NCBI RefSeq assembly: GCF_029852145.1
Contig: NC_079971.1
Coordinates: 20,273,563-20,337,562 of the forward strand
DNA length: 64,000 bases
Origin: Microplitis mediator
Lineage: Eukaryota > Arthropoda > Insecta > Hymenoptera > Braconidae
Direction of reading: 5' to 3'
Each line of letters begins with the position of its first letter. Within the stretch, counting starts at the first letter, position 1. Positions 43,001 to 54,021 of the stretch are shown piece by piece. Both the position numbers and the translations under genes were made by a program. The notes under the pieces were generated by a model. It was given only the letters and a program-made list of their open reading frames with translations, did not search any database and was not told the DNA's origin.

Positions 43001-45148
43001 ACCAGAATTCTTGCCCCATACTATTGTCTGCAGCATATGCCCTACATCAAATAGTGATGCTTGAGTTCTTGTGTGTTGATGAGAAACTGCTATTGCTTCT
43101 TTGTACTGTACTGGCAGTAACCAACCAGCAAAATCGACTATTCTTCCTATTTATAAATTAACAATATATTAATAAGGATCAATAAATGCTTCCCCGAAAA
43201 AAAAATTTGGATCTATGGATATTTTAATCCAGTATTCTATTTATAGATCTGTGTAAATTTGTGAAGATCTGTGTCGATCAAAGCTATAAGACTTTATTTG
43301 TTATATTTTGCAATTTCGTTTTTTTATTTATTTTTTTTTTCCATTTTAATTGAATAACGAGCAACCTGCAGTCACTACGTGATTGCCCACATATCACTGC
43401 TAAATTTATGAAATACGCAGAAAAAAAAATATTTCTTGCCACAAAAAATTTTTATTTGCACCAAGAAATTTTATATGCATTATGAATTAAATACGAAAAT
43501 TGTCTTGGGGCGAGAAAAGATTTTTTTATAACTGCTGCCTTTAAAGTTCAATATTCGAGCGTCGTGTGGCGCGAGTAAAATAGGTCTTTCTCTCGATAGC
43601 TCGACGAAACTATAGAACGATGTCGAAAAATCAGCTGTTGGACTTTTCAGCATGATTTTACTGTGCTGAAAAGTAATTGCCTATAGGAAATGTATACAAA
43701 TTACCTAGCAACCGTCGTTCACTCGAGTTAGAAAAAGATAGTGATACTTTTTTCTCCATATACTCCTACTGTCGCATTTATCCTGAAATTCGCACATGCG
43801 CAAATAGAAAGACGACAATTGGAAACCTGCATAGTGATCATATGTTTCTTATTCTTATTGAATATCATAACTTGTGTGTTTGTATTGTGAAAATAATATT
43901 ATTATCATATTATTAATCGTTCAATAAAAATTTTCACATTATTAAAAACAGTCAGAGATTTTAATTAATAAAATTAATAAACTAATTAATAGAATTCAAT
44001 TGAAAAATAAAACATGAATAGATTGTTATTATTTACACTTGTACAATTGTTTATATTTAGAAGGTAATTTTTTATTCTCTAAATGATTGAATTCCTCTCG
44101 ATTAAACTTTAAAGGCAGTCGTTATAAAAAATATTGTTCGATACAAAGGATTAAAAAGAGGGATACGGTATGCATGTATTGTCAACACTCGTCTAGGGAT
44201 ATGTTACATTCACAACGAGAACTCGTACCTACATCTCTCTCGCACTCGCTTCGCTCGTGCGAGAAAGATGTATGTACTCGTTCTCGTTGAGAATGCGGCA
44301 TAACCCAAGACTTGTGTCGCCAATCCAAGCATGCCGCAAACCCTCTTTTTAATCCTACGTATCGAAAATAGCTATTTTGGTCAAGAAATAATTCCTTGCA
44401 CCAAGTAAATTTTTCTAGATCTAAATGAATTTCTGTTTTCAATTCACAATGCAAAAAATTTCTTGGGGTAAGTAAAAATTTTCTTTAGGCGAGTAAAGAT
44501 TTTTTGTGTCAATGAATCTTTTTTTTTCTATGCACACTTTTTTGGCTTTGAGAAGCTTCCTAAAACCAAAAGAGAGTAGAAAAATCTGTCATTTTGGAAT
44601 AAGTAACGCGATATAAATACTATAGCTATATATTCAGTGACATTCAGTCATATTTAGTGACAGAATAATTAAAGTATTAATTTATTTAACGAAAATAAAT
44701 ACGATCGTCTTTTTTTTTCGCGTACTTTAAATGTAATTCGAATGATATAGATAAATCTATTTGTCTGAATACTTGGCAATTAAAAAAAGTTTAAACTATA
44801 AAAAGGCACAAATTCAAGTCAAGACCTATCTAATGATACCAATTCCAATAACATCAACTAATTCTATCATATATATACGGTGGGAACAAAATTTTTCTTA
44901 TTCTCTTAATAATTAATTAATTATTAGGAAATAAACAATAAAAAATAATGGAAATACTGACCTTGATGTTCGACGTGTAAATCATAGAGGCACGTTTTCC
45001 TACTTATTATTGTCGAATATTTATGTTGTGATTTAAAATAATAATAACAATTATTATTATTGTTATTAATAACTCTTTTAAAATTAGATATTAGAGTACG
45101 TGAATAAAATTGAGTAGTATGCAATAAATTATTGGCGAGACTGAGCAT
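40072..45148 (-). CDS. AMT: Aminomethyltransferase, glycine cleavage system T protein, mitochondrial; five exons
   Basis: Minus-strand exons 45148-44962, 43146-42806, 42744-42425, 40572-40490 and 40412-40072, all GT-AG and frame-consistent, total 423 residues (human ~403). The N-terminus is Arg/Ser/Asn-rich without acids (MLSLANNLLHTTQFYSRTLI), fitting a mitochondrial presequence, and has an Asn run. The mature enzyme begins near CLYDLHVEHQG followed by RIVDFAGWLLPVQY. Further family landmarks are TRTQASLFDVGHM, NGGILDDLIITK, YVVSNAGRRDAD, ALQGPMAAKVL, TRCGYTGEDGFEI (substrate and folate region), LEAGLCLYGHDI, and KRRREEANFPG with the C-terminal GVVTSGGPSPTLGKSIAMGY. It transfers the methylene group of the lipoamide-bound intermediate to tetrahydrofolate, releasing ammonia. 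Introns 1 and 3 (1.8 kb each) carry mobile elements, including two matching inverted repeats. Confidence 0.96.
40604..41656 (+). mobile_element. GATACTGAAGTTAGCCGACG-family MITE split by element P copy 1
   Basis: Left part 40604-40671 (TATGATACTGAAGTTCGCCG), right part 41520-41656 (ATTGCACTTGTAG, TTCTACATGTGCATA, ending CTGCTAACTTCAGGACC). An 848-bp insert lies in its A-rich middle. Confidence 0.7.
40672..41519 (-). mobile_element. 848-bp element P, copy 1 (AMT intron 3)
   Basis: Ends ATAGCTATTTTCGATACG and AAAGGCAGCAGTTAT. It is the inverse complement of 43528-44375, and I find no mismatch where I compared them. The first ~250 bp are an imperfect palindrome around CGCACGAGCGAAGCGAGTGCG (40787-40807), with arms including GAGGGTTTGCGGCATGC and GCATACCGTATCCCTC. 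Inserted in an A run, flanked by A-rich sequence on both sides. Open frames (67 and 79 codons) are identical in both copies but resemble no protein I know. Confidence 0.75.
42060..42290. repeat. Self-complementary repeat around GGAGTGAATCTGGATTTTAT
   Basis: Three variants of GGAGTGAA..TCTGGATTTTATTT and CACTCCG occur on both strands inside AMT intron 3. A similar GAGTGAAATTCACTCCG occurs at ~22068. Confidence 0.45.
43353..44913 (-). mobile_element. Element R, copy 2, split by element P (AMT intron 1)
   Basis: Inverse complement of 20981-21686. The left part ends in GGGGCGAGAAAAGATTTTTT at ~43527, the right part resumes at 44376 with TTTGGTCAAGAAATAATTCC, matching the unbroken order in copy 1 (GAATTATTTTTTGACCG-AAAAAATCTTTTCTCGC). 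Removing the 848-bp insert leaves ~713 bp against ~706 bp for copy 1. Confidence 0.75.
43528..44375 (+). mobile_element. 848-bp element P, copy 2 (AMT intron 1)
   Basis: Begins ATAACTGCTGCCTTTAAAG and ends TCGAAAATAGCTAT. Same length as copy 1 in opposite orientation, and no difference seen on reading. It lies within element R. Confidence 0.8.
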
Positions 45149-45892
45149 GTTCGTGAAACGTCAGCTGATGCCAGACTGATGACTTGATTATGATAAAATA
45201 TAATAATGTTGATGAATGAGTGAAAGTATGTTTGATTGCATGTATTGTAAACTCACATCGAGTGCTTCTTAATTTAAAACTCTCAAATAAGTATTACTTT
45301 TCATACTTCAATATTACATATACATACATATATGTATGTAAATGTGTTGCTGAGATAACAGAGCCAGTACGATAAACTCAATGTTATTTATTTATTATTC
45401 GTTACATCAGGATCGTTTGGATGTCTTATCAATTTATTCTATATAAGGGGTCATACGCGTGATTATGCTTGTATTGATCGAAGTACAAGTATTATTACTG
45501 TTATTGAATTTTTTTTTCATAAAAATATTTAAAGATACATTTCAAATCAAATTTTTTTTTAACTTCATAATATATAAATATAGGGAAAGGGGGGGGAGGT
45601 AAACGGGGTACCTGATTCCTTAATAAATGCTAAGACTCAAATACGCGAAATCTGTTTTTTTTTAATGATATTCAAAGTAAATCGAAAAAATTTTCAAAGG
45701 CCGTTAAAAAAAAATTTCAATTTTTGCGGGAAAAATAGAGTACCGCCTAAAAAACATGAAAAAAAACCTACAGTAGAACCTCCTTAATGTGAATCTCTGT
45801 AATGTTACTCTCTCTCTAGATTTAACAAGATTCTCTCCCTAATGTTAACAATCCTGTGTCCCACTACGTTTTTTCACGCAACCAATAAAGAA
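45149..45892. other. Upstream region of AMT
   Basis: The AMT promoter must lie here, but I see no clear initiator or TATA box. Contains a TACATA/TATGTA simple repeat (about 45317-45342) and GGGAAAGGGGGGGGAGGTAA (45584 on), which resembles the G-rich tract at 35597. Confidence 0.4.
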
Positions 45893-46506
45893 AAATCGGT
45901 CTATCGGTTAACCCTGCGGGCCAGCCCCAAAACTTCCCGCTCGTTGAGCTCGAAAACATTATTGTGATATTTTCGAGCTCTTCGAGCTCAGAAATACTTT
46001 TGTATGCCATTGTTTTCTAAGAAAACATTTTTTAGCATTTCTTTCTCCCACGATATCTCGCAAACGAATTGACCGATTAAGACGATTGAGGCGGCAATCG
46101 ACGTGTTTTATCAAGTTCTAAAGCTGATCAAATTTTGAAATTGATTTATCCGGCCGTTTTTGAGAAATTTCAAAAAAACCAAAAAAAAAAAAATTTTTTT
46201 GAAAATTCGTCAACGGTTTCTCTTGAACGAATGAACCGATTTTGATGGTTGAAGTGGCATTCGACGCGGCTTATAAAGTTTTAGAGCTGATTAGATTTTG
46301 GAATCAATCCATCGAGCAAATTAAAAGTTATCCAAATAAAACATTTTTGAAAAAATTTTATTTTTGAAATATCTCCGAACGCACCCTACCGATTAAGCTC
46401 AAATTTTTACAGCTTCAAGATATCAACAAGCCGCGTCGAATGACATCTCAAAGATCAAAATCTGTTCATCCGTTCAAGAGTTATGATTATTTACATACAT
46501 ACGTAC

Positions 46507-48292
46507 TAGGGTGGTCCTTATTTTGGACATTTTCGAATTTTTATGCTCCCAGAGGCTTATGTGGTTCGAAATAAATAAAAAAAAATATCCTCAAAGTTTC
46601 AGGTCTCTATCTCAATTTTAACCCGTGCCGCACAGCGATGTAAGTTTCCCATTTAAATAACACGGGGTTTTTGGCATTGAACAATTAAGTTTTTATTCCG
46701 GCTAAAGTAATTTTTCGAAAAATTTGAAACTCTGTAGACTTTATCCTCATATTAGCAGCTACTCCTCAGAATTTTTACAGATTTTCAGCTACTATAATTT
46801 TGGGGGTACAGCATGATGAAAAAAAAGATAAAAATTACTTTTTTTTATTTTTAGCTAAAACTTTTTTCTAATAACATATCAAATCAGTCTGCATCCTTGT
46901 CAGAAGTTCTTATTCTTCTTCATTCTCGCACATAAGTGGGTGAACGGTATATCTTTGTTGCACTAATACACTAATCAGGAACTTTGCATTAGTGTGCAGT
47001 AAAGTGTTCCTTAAGAGAGTGTACCAGGTGATTTTCAAATGAACCGTTTTCACAGGTAAAGACCCAAATTATTAAACAAAATATGTCATTCGATGCGTAA
47101 ACTTATAATTTATCGAATGAAATGTTTCTCGTTCGGAAATTGCAGTTTATATCTGAGAACGGCTCATTTGAAATTTTCATTTGCTAATGTAAGTGCAACA
47201 AGGACAGTTCCGTTCGTTTACATGTGTGTGAGAAAGAGAATAGATGGCACATCCTCTTAAAAGGATTTTTGGAATTTATTACGATCACCTCACAAACGGT
47301 TTTAATTACGGCAGAAAAAAATTCCCTTAAAGTTTGAGTTCTTAATTCCAACGGGACCACGTGTCGCAAATTTTGTTTTTGTGATTTTTTGAGTTTGTTA
47401 TATTTATTTATAAAAGAGACCTATTTTATTAATAATATATTTAATCAACCTTTTGTTTATTATTATATAATAAATATTATTATTATATAATAAATATTAT
47501 TATTATATAATAAATATTATTATTATATAATAAACAAAAGGTTGATAGTTTTGTGTATTATAATATCGAAATAATTATTTGTTTACAATTTTTTTCTAAC
47601 TATAATAAATTATTAATAAAATAGATCTTTTTTATAAATAAATATAATAATCTTAAAAAATCACAAAAACAAAATTTGCGACACGTGGTCCCGTTGGAAT
47701 TAAGAGCTCAAACTTTAAGAGAATTTTTTTCTGCCGTAATTGAAACCATTTATGAGGTTATCGTAATAAATTCAAAAAATCCTTTTAAGGGACACTTTAC
47801 TGCACACTAATGCAAAGTTCCTGATTACTGTATTAGTGCAACAAAGATATACCGTTCACCCACTTAGGTGCGAGAATGAAAAAGAGTAAGAACTTCTGAT
47901 AAGGATGCAGACTGATTTGATATGTTATTAGAAAAAAGTTTTAGCTAAAAATGAAAAAAAGTAATTTTGATCTTTTTTTTCATCATGCTGTACCCCCAAA
48001 ATTATAGTAGCTGAAAATCTGTAAAAATTCTGAGGAGTAGCTGCTAATATGAGGATAAAGTCTACAGAGTTTCAAATTTTTCGAACAATTACTTTAGCCG
48101 GAATAAAAACTTATTTGTTCAATGCCAAAAACCCCGTGTTATTTAAATGGGAAACTTACATCGCTGTGCGGCACGGGTTAAAATTGAGATAGAGACCTGA
48201 AACTTTGAGGATATTTTTTTTTATTTATTTCGAACCACATAAGCCTCTGGGAGCATAAAAATTCAAAAATGTCCAAAATAAGGACCACCCTA
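46507..48292. mobile_element. 1786-bp palindromic hAT-like element, copy 1
   Basis: Ends TAGGGTGGTCCTTATTTTGG and CCAAAATAAGGACCACCCTA; arms pair for ~800 bp. It is flanked by the exact octamer ATACGTAC (46499-46506 and 48293-48300), the hAT duplication length. No transposase ORF. Near-identical arms over such length imply a snap-back structure. Confidence 0.88.
47458..47532. repeat. Four tandem ~20-bp units at the palindrome centre
   Basis: TATTATTATATAATAAATAT repeats about four times in the loop of the hAT-like element. Each unit is itself partly self-complementary. Confidence 0.75.
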
Positions 48293-48467
48293 ATACGTAC
48301 GTACGTACACACATACATACACTCGGACATCATCGTGAAATTAGTCAGGATAGCTTCCTAGAACCTCAAAACGTCAAAATCTGAAAGAAATATGGTTTTT
48401 GCAAATCGGACCGAAACTAATAACTTCCCGAATTTTTGAAAATTTTCAATTTTCTTAGCGGGAAGTT

Positions 48468-49299
48468 AAAAAATCACAATGAAAGCTCTTGTTTTTTTGT
48501 TTCTTAGACCCCTTTCCCCCCTTAAACGGTTTGACAACGATGTGAATCATTATAAAGAGACACATGCTACCAAAATGAAATAGAAATACAGAATAATAAT
48601 GATAGTACAGTAAAATCTCCGTAATGTTAACACTCCTGTTCAGGACCATTCCGTAGTGTTAAAAAATCCTGTCGTCCCCACCATAACAATACTCGAGTCT
48701 TATGTGCGCAGGTCTGCGCGGTCAAAATGCGTGATGTACGAAAAAAAAAAAAATCATTTTTAGGTCAGGATTTAATCGTATAGGTGCAAGTTAGAAGACT
48801 TGAATTTCCCGTCGCTAAGGTTTTTTTTTTTTTTTTCAGAGTGCCGTTTTTATTATAATTCTTCATATTTGTGACATTATTAAGCATCATTTCAAGAATA
48901 TTCTGCTAAATTTTAATTCAAAAATATTGAAAAATATGCCAGTGGTAGTGGGGAGAGCCGAGTCACCTCAAAAAAACTAGTCTCCATGCCTTAAGGCTCC
49001 ACCGGCCCCTATATTCCGATATTTGAAAGATTCTACTACCTGCCTTCTTTCTTGATTATCCAAAGAAATTTTTAATCTGAGAACTTAAGCGCCTTTATGA
49101 AGATAATGTTTGTAGCAGTGTCATTTAATGAGATAGACATTACTTATGAGCTTAAATGTAATAATGACTAGAAGACATTATTCTCAAGTTCTAAATAATT
49201 TATTTTAAAGGTAATGACGACAGAAGTTTATAGCCATAAAGATTATTTAATTGTTTCGCACTTGTGAAATCGTCAAGTATTAATAAATAGTTTTCATTT
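48468..49299. other. Intergenic stretch, nothing recognised
   Basis: AT-rich with a short CCCCTTTCCCCCCTTAAACGG tract near 48510. No gene-like frame. Confidence 0.4.
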
Positions 49300-49560
49300 C
49301 CAGTAATTGCTACTTAAGTCCCTTTTGTCAGTAAGATGCTATTGTCTGAGGCTCTTGCGTTTGCACCTGAATGATCCCTTATCTAATTGCCCGACCGTAC
49401 GATGCCATTCCCATAATCTGGGTCCGTCTAATTGCTCCTCTCTATTCTTAAGTTAGCAAGGGCCGCAAGGGCTTTCCTCAATTTGTCTACTCCTCCATCT
49501 TTTCGTTCAATTGCTCCCTCTACTTCCAAATTCTAAGGCTTCTGCCCTTTTACCTAAGCC
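49300..49560 (+). repeat. Dispersed ~260-bp repeat (partner at 57430-57690)
   Basis: TCAGTAAGATGCTATTGTCT, GTCCGTCTAATTGCTCCTCT and TTTGTCTACTCCTCCATCTT occur in the same order in both places with moderate divergence. It is less AT-rich than its surroundings. The 113-codon frame starting inside it (49511) is not shared with the partner, so I do not call it a gene. Confidence 0.6.
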
Positions 49561-49935
49561 TCCAACCTCAACCTCTGCAACGGTTGATTGCAAGTTATGG
49601 TCTACTTTCCCCAAAAGCTGGCGAAAATTTACTGCCGCTGTCTGTCACCACTTTTCTAGTAAAATGACGTCGGTTTATCGAGTAGTTAATGAAATTCGCC
49701 AGTCGTCAAAAAGATCAGATCATATTTCCATAATAAGTTATATATTTTTACCAGATTTCGGAGCAATATGTTATAGGTTGGAATATAGGAATCGGGTATC
49801 AGGATTATCGACTATGAAGTCTGTAGATAATTTTAGATATTTTTTAAACTAAATTGTTTATTGTTCTAAGATATTGATAGATCATTATTGATCACAAGAC
49901 TACAATAATGTTAGAGACAAATTTATTAAAAACGT

Positions 49936-50034
49936 TTAGTCGTAACCCCATTGAGGACGGTCAGCTGAGCATGTTAGATCATTGAAGTAATTTGGCTTAC
50001 AAGTGAATCCAGGGCAACATGCCTCGCTTGTGCA
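49936..50034 (-). CDS. Terminal exon of a small cysteine-rich, knottin-like secreted peptide
   Basis: On the minus strand an acceptor (TTTTTATTTCAG) is followed by 32 codons and TAA at 49938-49936. The encoded tail has Cys, four residues, CysCys, four residues, Cys, nine residues, Cys (CTSEACCPGFTCKPN onward, ending DRPQWGYD). This is the C-x-CC-x-C-x-C half of an inhibitor-cystine-knot pattern; the first cysteine and a signal peptide would be on upstream exons. AATAAA lies 10 bp after the stop. I could not find the upstream exon; a 1.5-kb hAT-like element at 50558 probably lies in the intron. Such peptides serve as antimicrobial, regulatory or venom components; function is open. It may also be a relic exon. 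Confidence 0.5.
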   Translation of the reverse strand, partial: CTSEACCPGFTCKPNYFNDLTCSADRPQWGYD

Positions 50035-50549
50035 CTGAAATAAAAATTAAACTAAATATTTATTTGTGCATTTAATAATTACATTAAAATGTACGTGTAT
50101 ATTATCCAAAGAAGGGCCTGACAAGATACCCCGGGTCGAAAAATTAGATCTGTTTCAAAATAAATGATAAATTCAAATTTTTTTATTTTAATTTAGGTTT
50201 TTGAATCGTATTTATTTAATATGGGAATTTAATTGATTTGTGTCCGTACTATTTTCTATCCGGGCCACTATCAGACTTGGTTTTGTATTATATTAAGTCT
50301 GTTTTTTAACGCTTTTAGATTAAAAACAGACGTTTCTGTTGCAATTATTAGTCTGTGTTCATTTGTTTTTAGGACAAAATCAGACTTTTTTTACTACAAT
50401 TTATAGTCTACTTTTAATCGCCTTTAGATGAAAAACAGGACTGTTCACAAATATAAATAATAATCTAGATTAATAAATTTACTTGAATTTTCTTGACACT
50501 GTAAAAAAAATTGTTTGAAATTTCAAAGATTGTATATAACGCAATAAAC
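50035..50549. other. Putative intron of the knottin-like gene
   Basis: Contains imperfect repeats of AAATCAGACTT / TTAGTCTG type at 50270-50440. No exon recognised. Confidence 0.3.
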
Positions 50550-50557
50550 ACATACAT

Positions 50558-52097
50558 TAGGGTGGTCCTTATTTTGGACATTTTCGAATTTTTATGCTCC
50601 CAGAGGCTTATGTGGTTCGAAATAAATAAAAAAAAATATCCTCAAAGTTTCAGGTCTCTATCTCAATTTTAAGCCATGCCGCACAGTGATGTAAGTTTCC
50701 CATTTAAATAACACGGGGTTTTGGGCATTGAACGATTAAGTTTTTATTCCGGCTAAAGTAATTGTTCGAAAAATTTGAAACTCTGTAGACTTTATTCTCA
50801 TATTAGCAGCTACTCCTCAGAATTTTGACAGATTTTCAGCTACTATAATTTTGGGGGTACAGCATGATGAAAAAAAAGAAAAAAATTATTTTTTTTTATT
50901 TTTAGCTAAAATTTTTTTCAAATAACATATCGAATCAGTCTGCATCCTTATCGGAAGTTCTTTCTTTTTTTCATTCCAAGTGGGTGAACGGCATATCTTT
51001 GTTGCACTAATACAGTAATTAGGAGCATTTTTTTTCAATTACAACAGAAGAAATTCCCTTAAAGTTTTAGTTCTTAATTTTAACGGGAAGAGTTACCGCA
51101 AATTTTTTTTTGTGATTTTTTCAAGAAATATTTGTGTTTATGTTATTTGACAATGTGTCTTTTTCAAAAATACATAATGCATTCAATTGATATCTGAGAT
51201 CGGTATATCAATGCCACTAATCATATTATGTCTCAGTTTAACAGTTGATAAATATTATCAATAAATTAAATTTCTTTCAATATTTGCTTAAATAAGTTGG
51301 TCACCTTTAAGTTTATTATTTGTTTTAAGCAATAAATAATAAACAAAAGGTTGATAGTTTTGTGCATTATAATATCGAAATAATTATTTGTTTACAATTT
51401 TCTAACTATAATAAATTATTAATAAAATAGATCTCTTTTATAAAGAAATATAATAAACTTAAAAAATCACAAAAACAAAATTTGCGACACGTGGTTCCGT
51501 TGGAATTAAGAGCTCAAACTTGAAGGGAATTTTTTTCTGTCGTAATTAAAACCGTTTGTGAGGTAATCGTAATAAATTTAAAAAATCTTTTTAAGGAACA
51601 CTTTACTGCACACTAATGCAAAGTTCCTGATTACTGTATTAGTGCAACAAAGATATACCGTTCACCCACTTAGGTGCGAGAATGAAAAAAAGTAAGGACT
51701 TCTGATTAGGATGCAGACTGATTTGATTTGTTATTTGAAAAAAATTTTAGCTAAAAATGAAAAAAAAATTTTTTTCCTTTTTTTTCATCATGCTGTACCC
51801 CCAAAAATATAGTAGCTGAAAATCTGTAAAAATTTTGAGGAGTAGCTGCTAATATGAGGATAAAGTCTACAGAGTTTCAAATTTTTCGAACAATTACTTT
51901 AGCCGGAATAAAAACTTAATTGTTCAATGCCAAAAACCCCGTGTTATTTAAATGGGAAACTTACATCGCTGTGCGGCACGGGTTAAAATTGAGATAGAGA
52001 CCTGAAACTTTGAGGATATTTTTTTTTATTTATTTCGAACCACATAAGCCTCTGGGAGCATTAAAATTCGAAAATGTCCAAAATAAGGACCACCCTA
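50558..52097. mobile_element. 1540-bp palindromic hAT-like element, copy 2
   Basis: Same family as 46507-48292: ends TAGGGTGGTCCTTATTTTGG and CCAAAATAAGGACCACCCTA. Exact 8-bp duplication ACATACAT at 50550-50557 and 52098-52105. The loop differs from copy 1 and lacks the 20-bp tandem array, and one arm has lost ~150 bp near 51020. Confidence 0.9.
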
Positions 52098-52119
52098 ACA
52101 TACATTTGTGCTTGAAATT

Positions 52120-52275
52120 TCATTACTAACTTCATATAGAATTTAAAATACACGTTTTTGAATTTTCAAATTAACACTTTGGATTTTCAAATACTTTTTT
52201 TGAATTTTCAAATAAGTATTATGAAATTTCAAATTGAATTTTTAAAATTCAATATATGTTTTAAAATTTTCAATA
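52120..52275. repeat. Short repeat of GAATTTTCAAAT type
   Basis: GAATTTTCAAAT, GGATTTTCAAAT, GAATTTTCAAAT, GAAATTTCAAAT follow each other at about 24-bp spacing. Confidence 0.55.
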
Positions 52276-52282
52276 CTTGCTT

Positions 52283-52425
52283 TGACATCATCATGAAATT
52301 AGTCAAAATAGCTTCCTAGGACCTCAAAACGTCGACATCTGATAGAAATTCGATCTTCGTAAATCGGACCGAAACCAATAACTTCCCGAATTTTTGAAAA
52401 TTTACAATTTTCTTAGCGGGAAGTT
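52283..52425 (-). mobile_element. AACTTCCCGC-family fragment (5' end)
   Basis: GACATCATCATGAAATTAGTC to TCTTAGCGGGAAGTT matches 48327-48467. The rest of the element is missing. Confidence 0.65.
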
Positions 52426-52507
52426 AAAAAAATCCTCACCGAATTTCAGCCAGATATCTTTGAAATTGAGTTATCACAGAGAGGGGTCCTCTTTTCCATT
52501 CAAAATA

Positions 52508-53055
52508 CCCGCGAAATTTAAATTAAATTTTTAATTTTAGTTTTTCGTTATTAAGACTGAAAAAAATTTTTTTTTTTAAATTCCGCCTGGGACGATTTCG
52601 TAGGAAATTGAATTTTCTACAAAAAAGTACTGTTGCATTATGTACGTCAAACAAACTGGGAAAAAGTTACAGGGCTTCAAAAATTTACAGAAATTTAGTT
52701 TCCTCAGCGAAAAACTGTTTTGAATTATTTTTCATTTTTATTCTATCAAAAAAATTTTTTTTCAAATTTTAATGAGAACGTTCTTGTAGTACATTCAATT
52801 CCTTACAAAAAGTATCTGATGTCATGTGTATAGACTAAAATTGAAAAATAATTCTAAAAAATTTAACACTGATGACGAAACTAAATTTTTGTCAATCTTT
52901 AAAGCCTCATAACTTTTTCCAAGTGCGTTTGACGTACATAATGCACGAACACTTGTTTGTAGAGAATTTAATTCCCTACAAAATTATGCTAGGAAGGATT
53001 TAAAAAAAAATTATTTTCATAACCCTAATAACAAAAAAATTTTCGCGGAATTTTA
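52508..53055. mobile_element. Palindromic element without defined ends
   Basis: GTACGTCAAACAAACT (left) pairs with AAGTGCGTTTGACGTAC (right), TTCCGCCTGGGACG with the complement near 53050, and TTTCTACAAAAAAGTACTGT with its counterpart near 52940. Centre near 52775. Carries the TTGTAGAGAATTTAATTCCC motif common to the other palindromes. Confidence 0.6.
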
Positions 53056-53399
53056 GGCGGAATGTAAAGACGTAAGTCTCAATTCCCACTCCAGGTCTTT
53101 CCATACTTCCCAAGAAAAGTCTATTGTATACATATATTAAGAAAATGATGTTTATAAACATAATATTCAAAACTACTATCCTTTTCTGAATATTAAATAT
53201 TACTGTTGAAAGTAATTTCCATTTCCACGAATAAATGTCTTGAAAATTCAATAAAACTCAGTAATTTCACATAAATAACGTCAACATAAGAAAATTCAAC
53301 CAAAATACAAAAATTGAAACTTATTTTTTGTGTTGAAAATTTTTTTTTGACATTTTTTGGGAATTTTTTTTTTCTTCTCCTCACATGTATTTAGTTACT

Positions 53400-53740
53400 A
53401 ACGCAAATAGTACGGAAAATGTGTATAGTACCATATATTTTGTAATATACTTGAAATCTTATATAAAAAATATACATCATACTGTATATTAATAAATATA
53501 CTGCTTTCAATACAATATATCAATATATAATGAGATATACCAAGATATATATGCTAATTATATATAAAAAAAGTTATATTGATAAATATATAACTAATAT
53601 ATTGTAGCAATATATTTTTCTCTAGCATATTATCATATATTAATACGGCAAAAATTTAATATTATTTTATATACTGTGCAATATATCACATATAATATTC
53701 ATATATTATAACGTATATTTTTTCAGATATAAAGTTTTTT
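53400..53740. repeat. TATA-rich low-complexity tract
   Basis: Many ATATATTGTA / TATATCAATATATAA words on both strands without fixed period. Confidence 0.5.
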
Positions 53741-53749
53741 CATGCAGGA

Positions 53750-53945
53750 AACCAGTTAATTCGTTCGTGAGATATATCATGGAAGAAAGAAATGCTAAAA
53801 AACGGTTCTTTTCGAAAACAATGGCATACAAAAGTATTTTCGAGCTTGAAGAGCTCGAAAATGTATTCACAACAATGATTTCGACCTCAAGGAGCTCGGG
53901 AAGTTTTGGGGCTGGCCCGCAGGGTCAACTGATAGACAGATTTTC
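53750..53945 (+). mobile_element. AACTTCCCGC-family fragment (3' end)
   Basis: Contains GTATTTTCGAGCTTGAAGAG, GGGAAGTTTTGGGGCTGGCC and GTCAACTGATAGACAG, matching 23350-23527. The 88-codon frame over it is a by-product. Confidence 0.65.
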
Positions 53946-54021
53946 TTTATATGTAAGTATATATCGACAAAAACATTTAAAAAATCGTTCTGTAGGCTCA
54001 TGCGATTTCATTCAAGCTCAT

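Larger units (their letters stand above)
45893..48467 (-). mobile_element. AACTTCCCGC-family element interrupted by a hAT-like element
   Basis: Reverse orientation: its 3' tail (TCTATCGGTTAACCCTGCGG, then CCAGCCCCAAAACTTCCCGC) is at 45893-45945 and its 5' end (TCTTAGCGGGAAGTT) at 48467. Between 46499 and 48300 a 1786-bp hAT-like element with its 8-bp duplication is inserted; the remaining ~780 bp agrees with the 744-bp copy at 22784. Confidence 0.75.

Noticed and set aside
43677..44290. Two frames of 79 and 67 codons identical to frames on the other strand at 40757-41370
   Set aside because: Identity follows from the 848-bp inverted duplicate; composition is not protein-like and no family matches.
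49511..49852. 113-codon frame MLPLLPNSKASALLPKPPTS
   Set aside because: Begins inside a dispersed repeat whose partner lacks the frame; no splice or poly(A) support and no recognisable domain.
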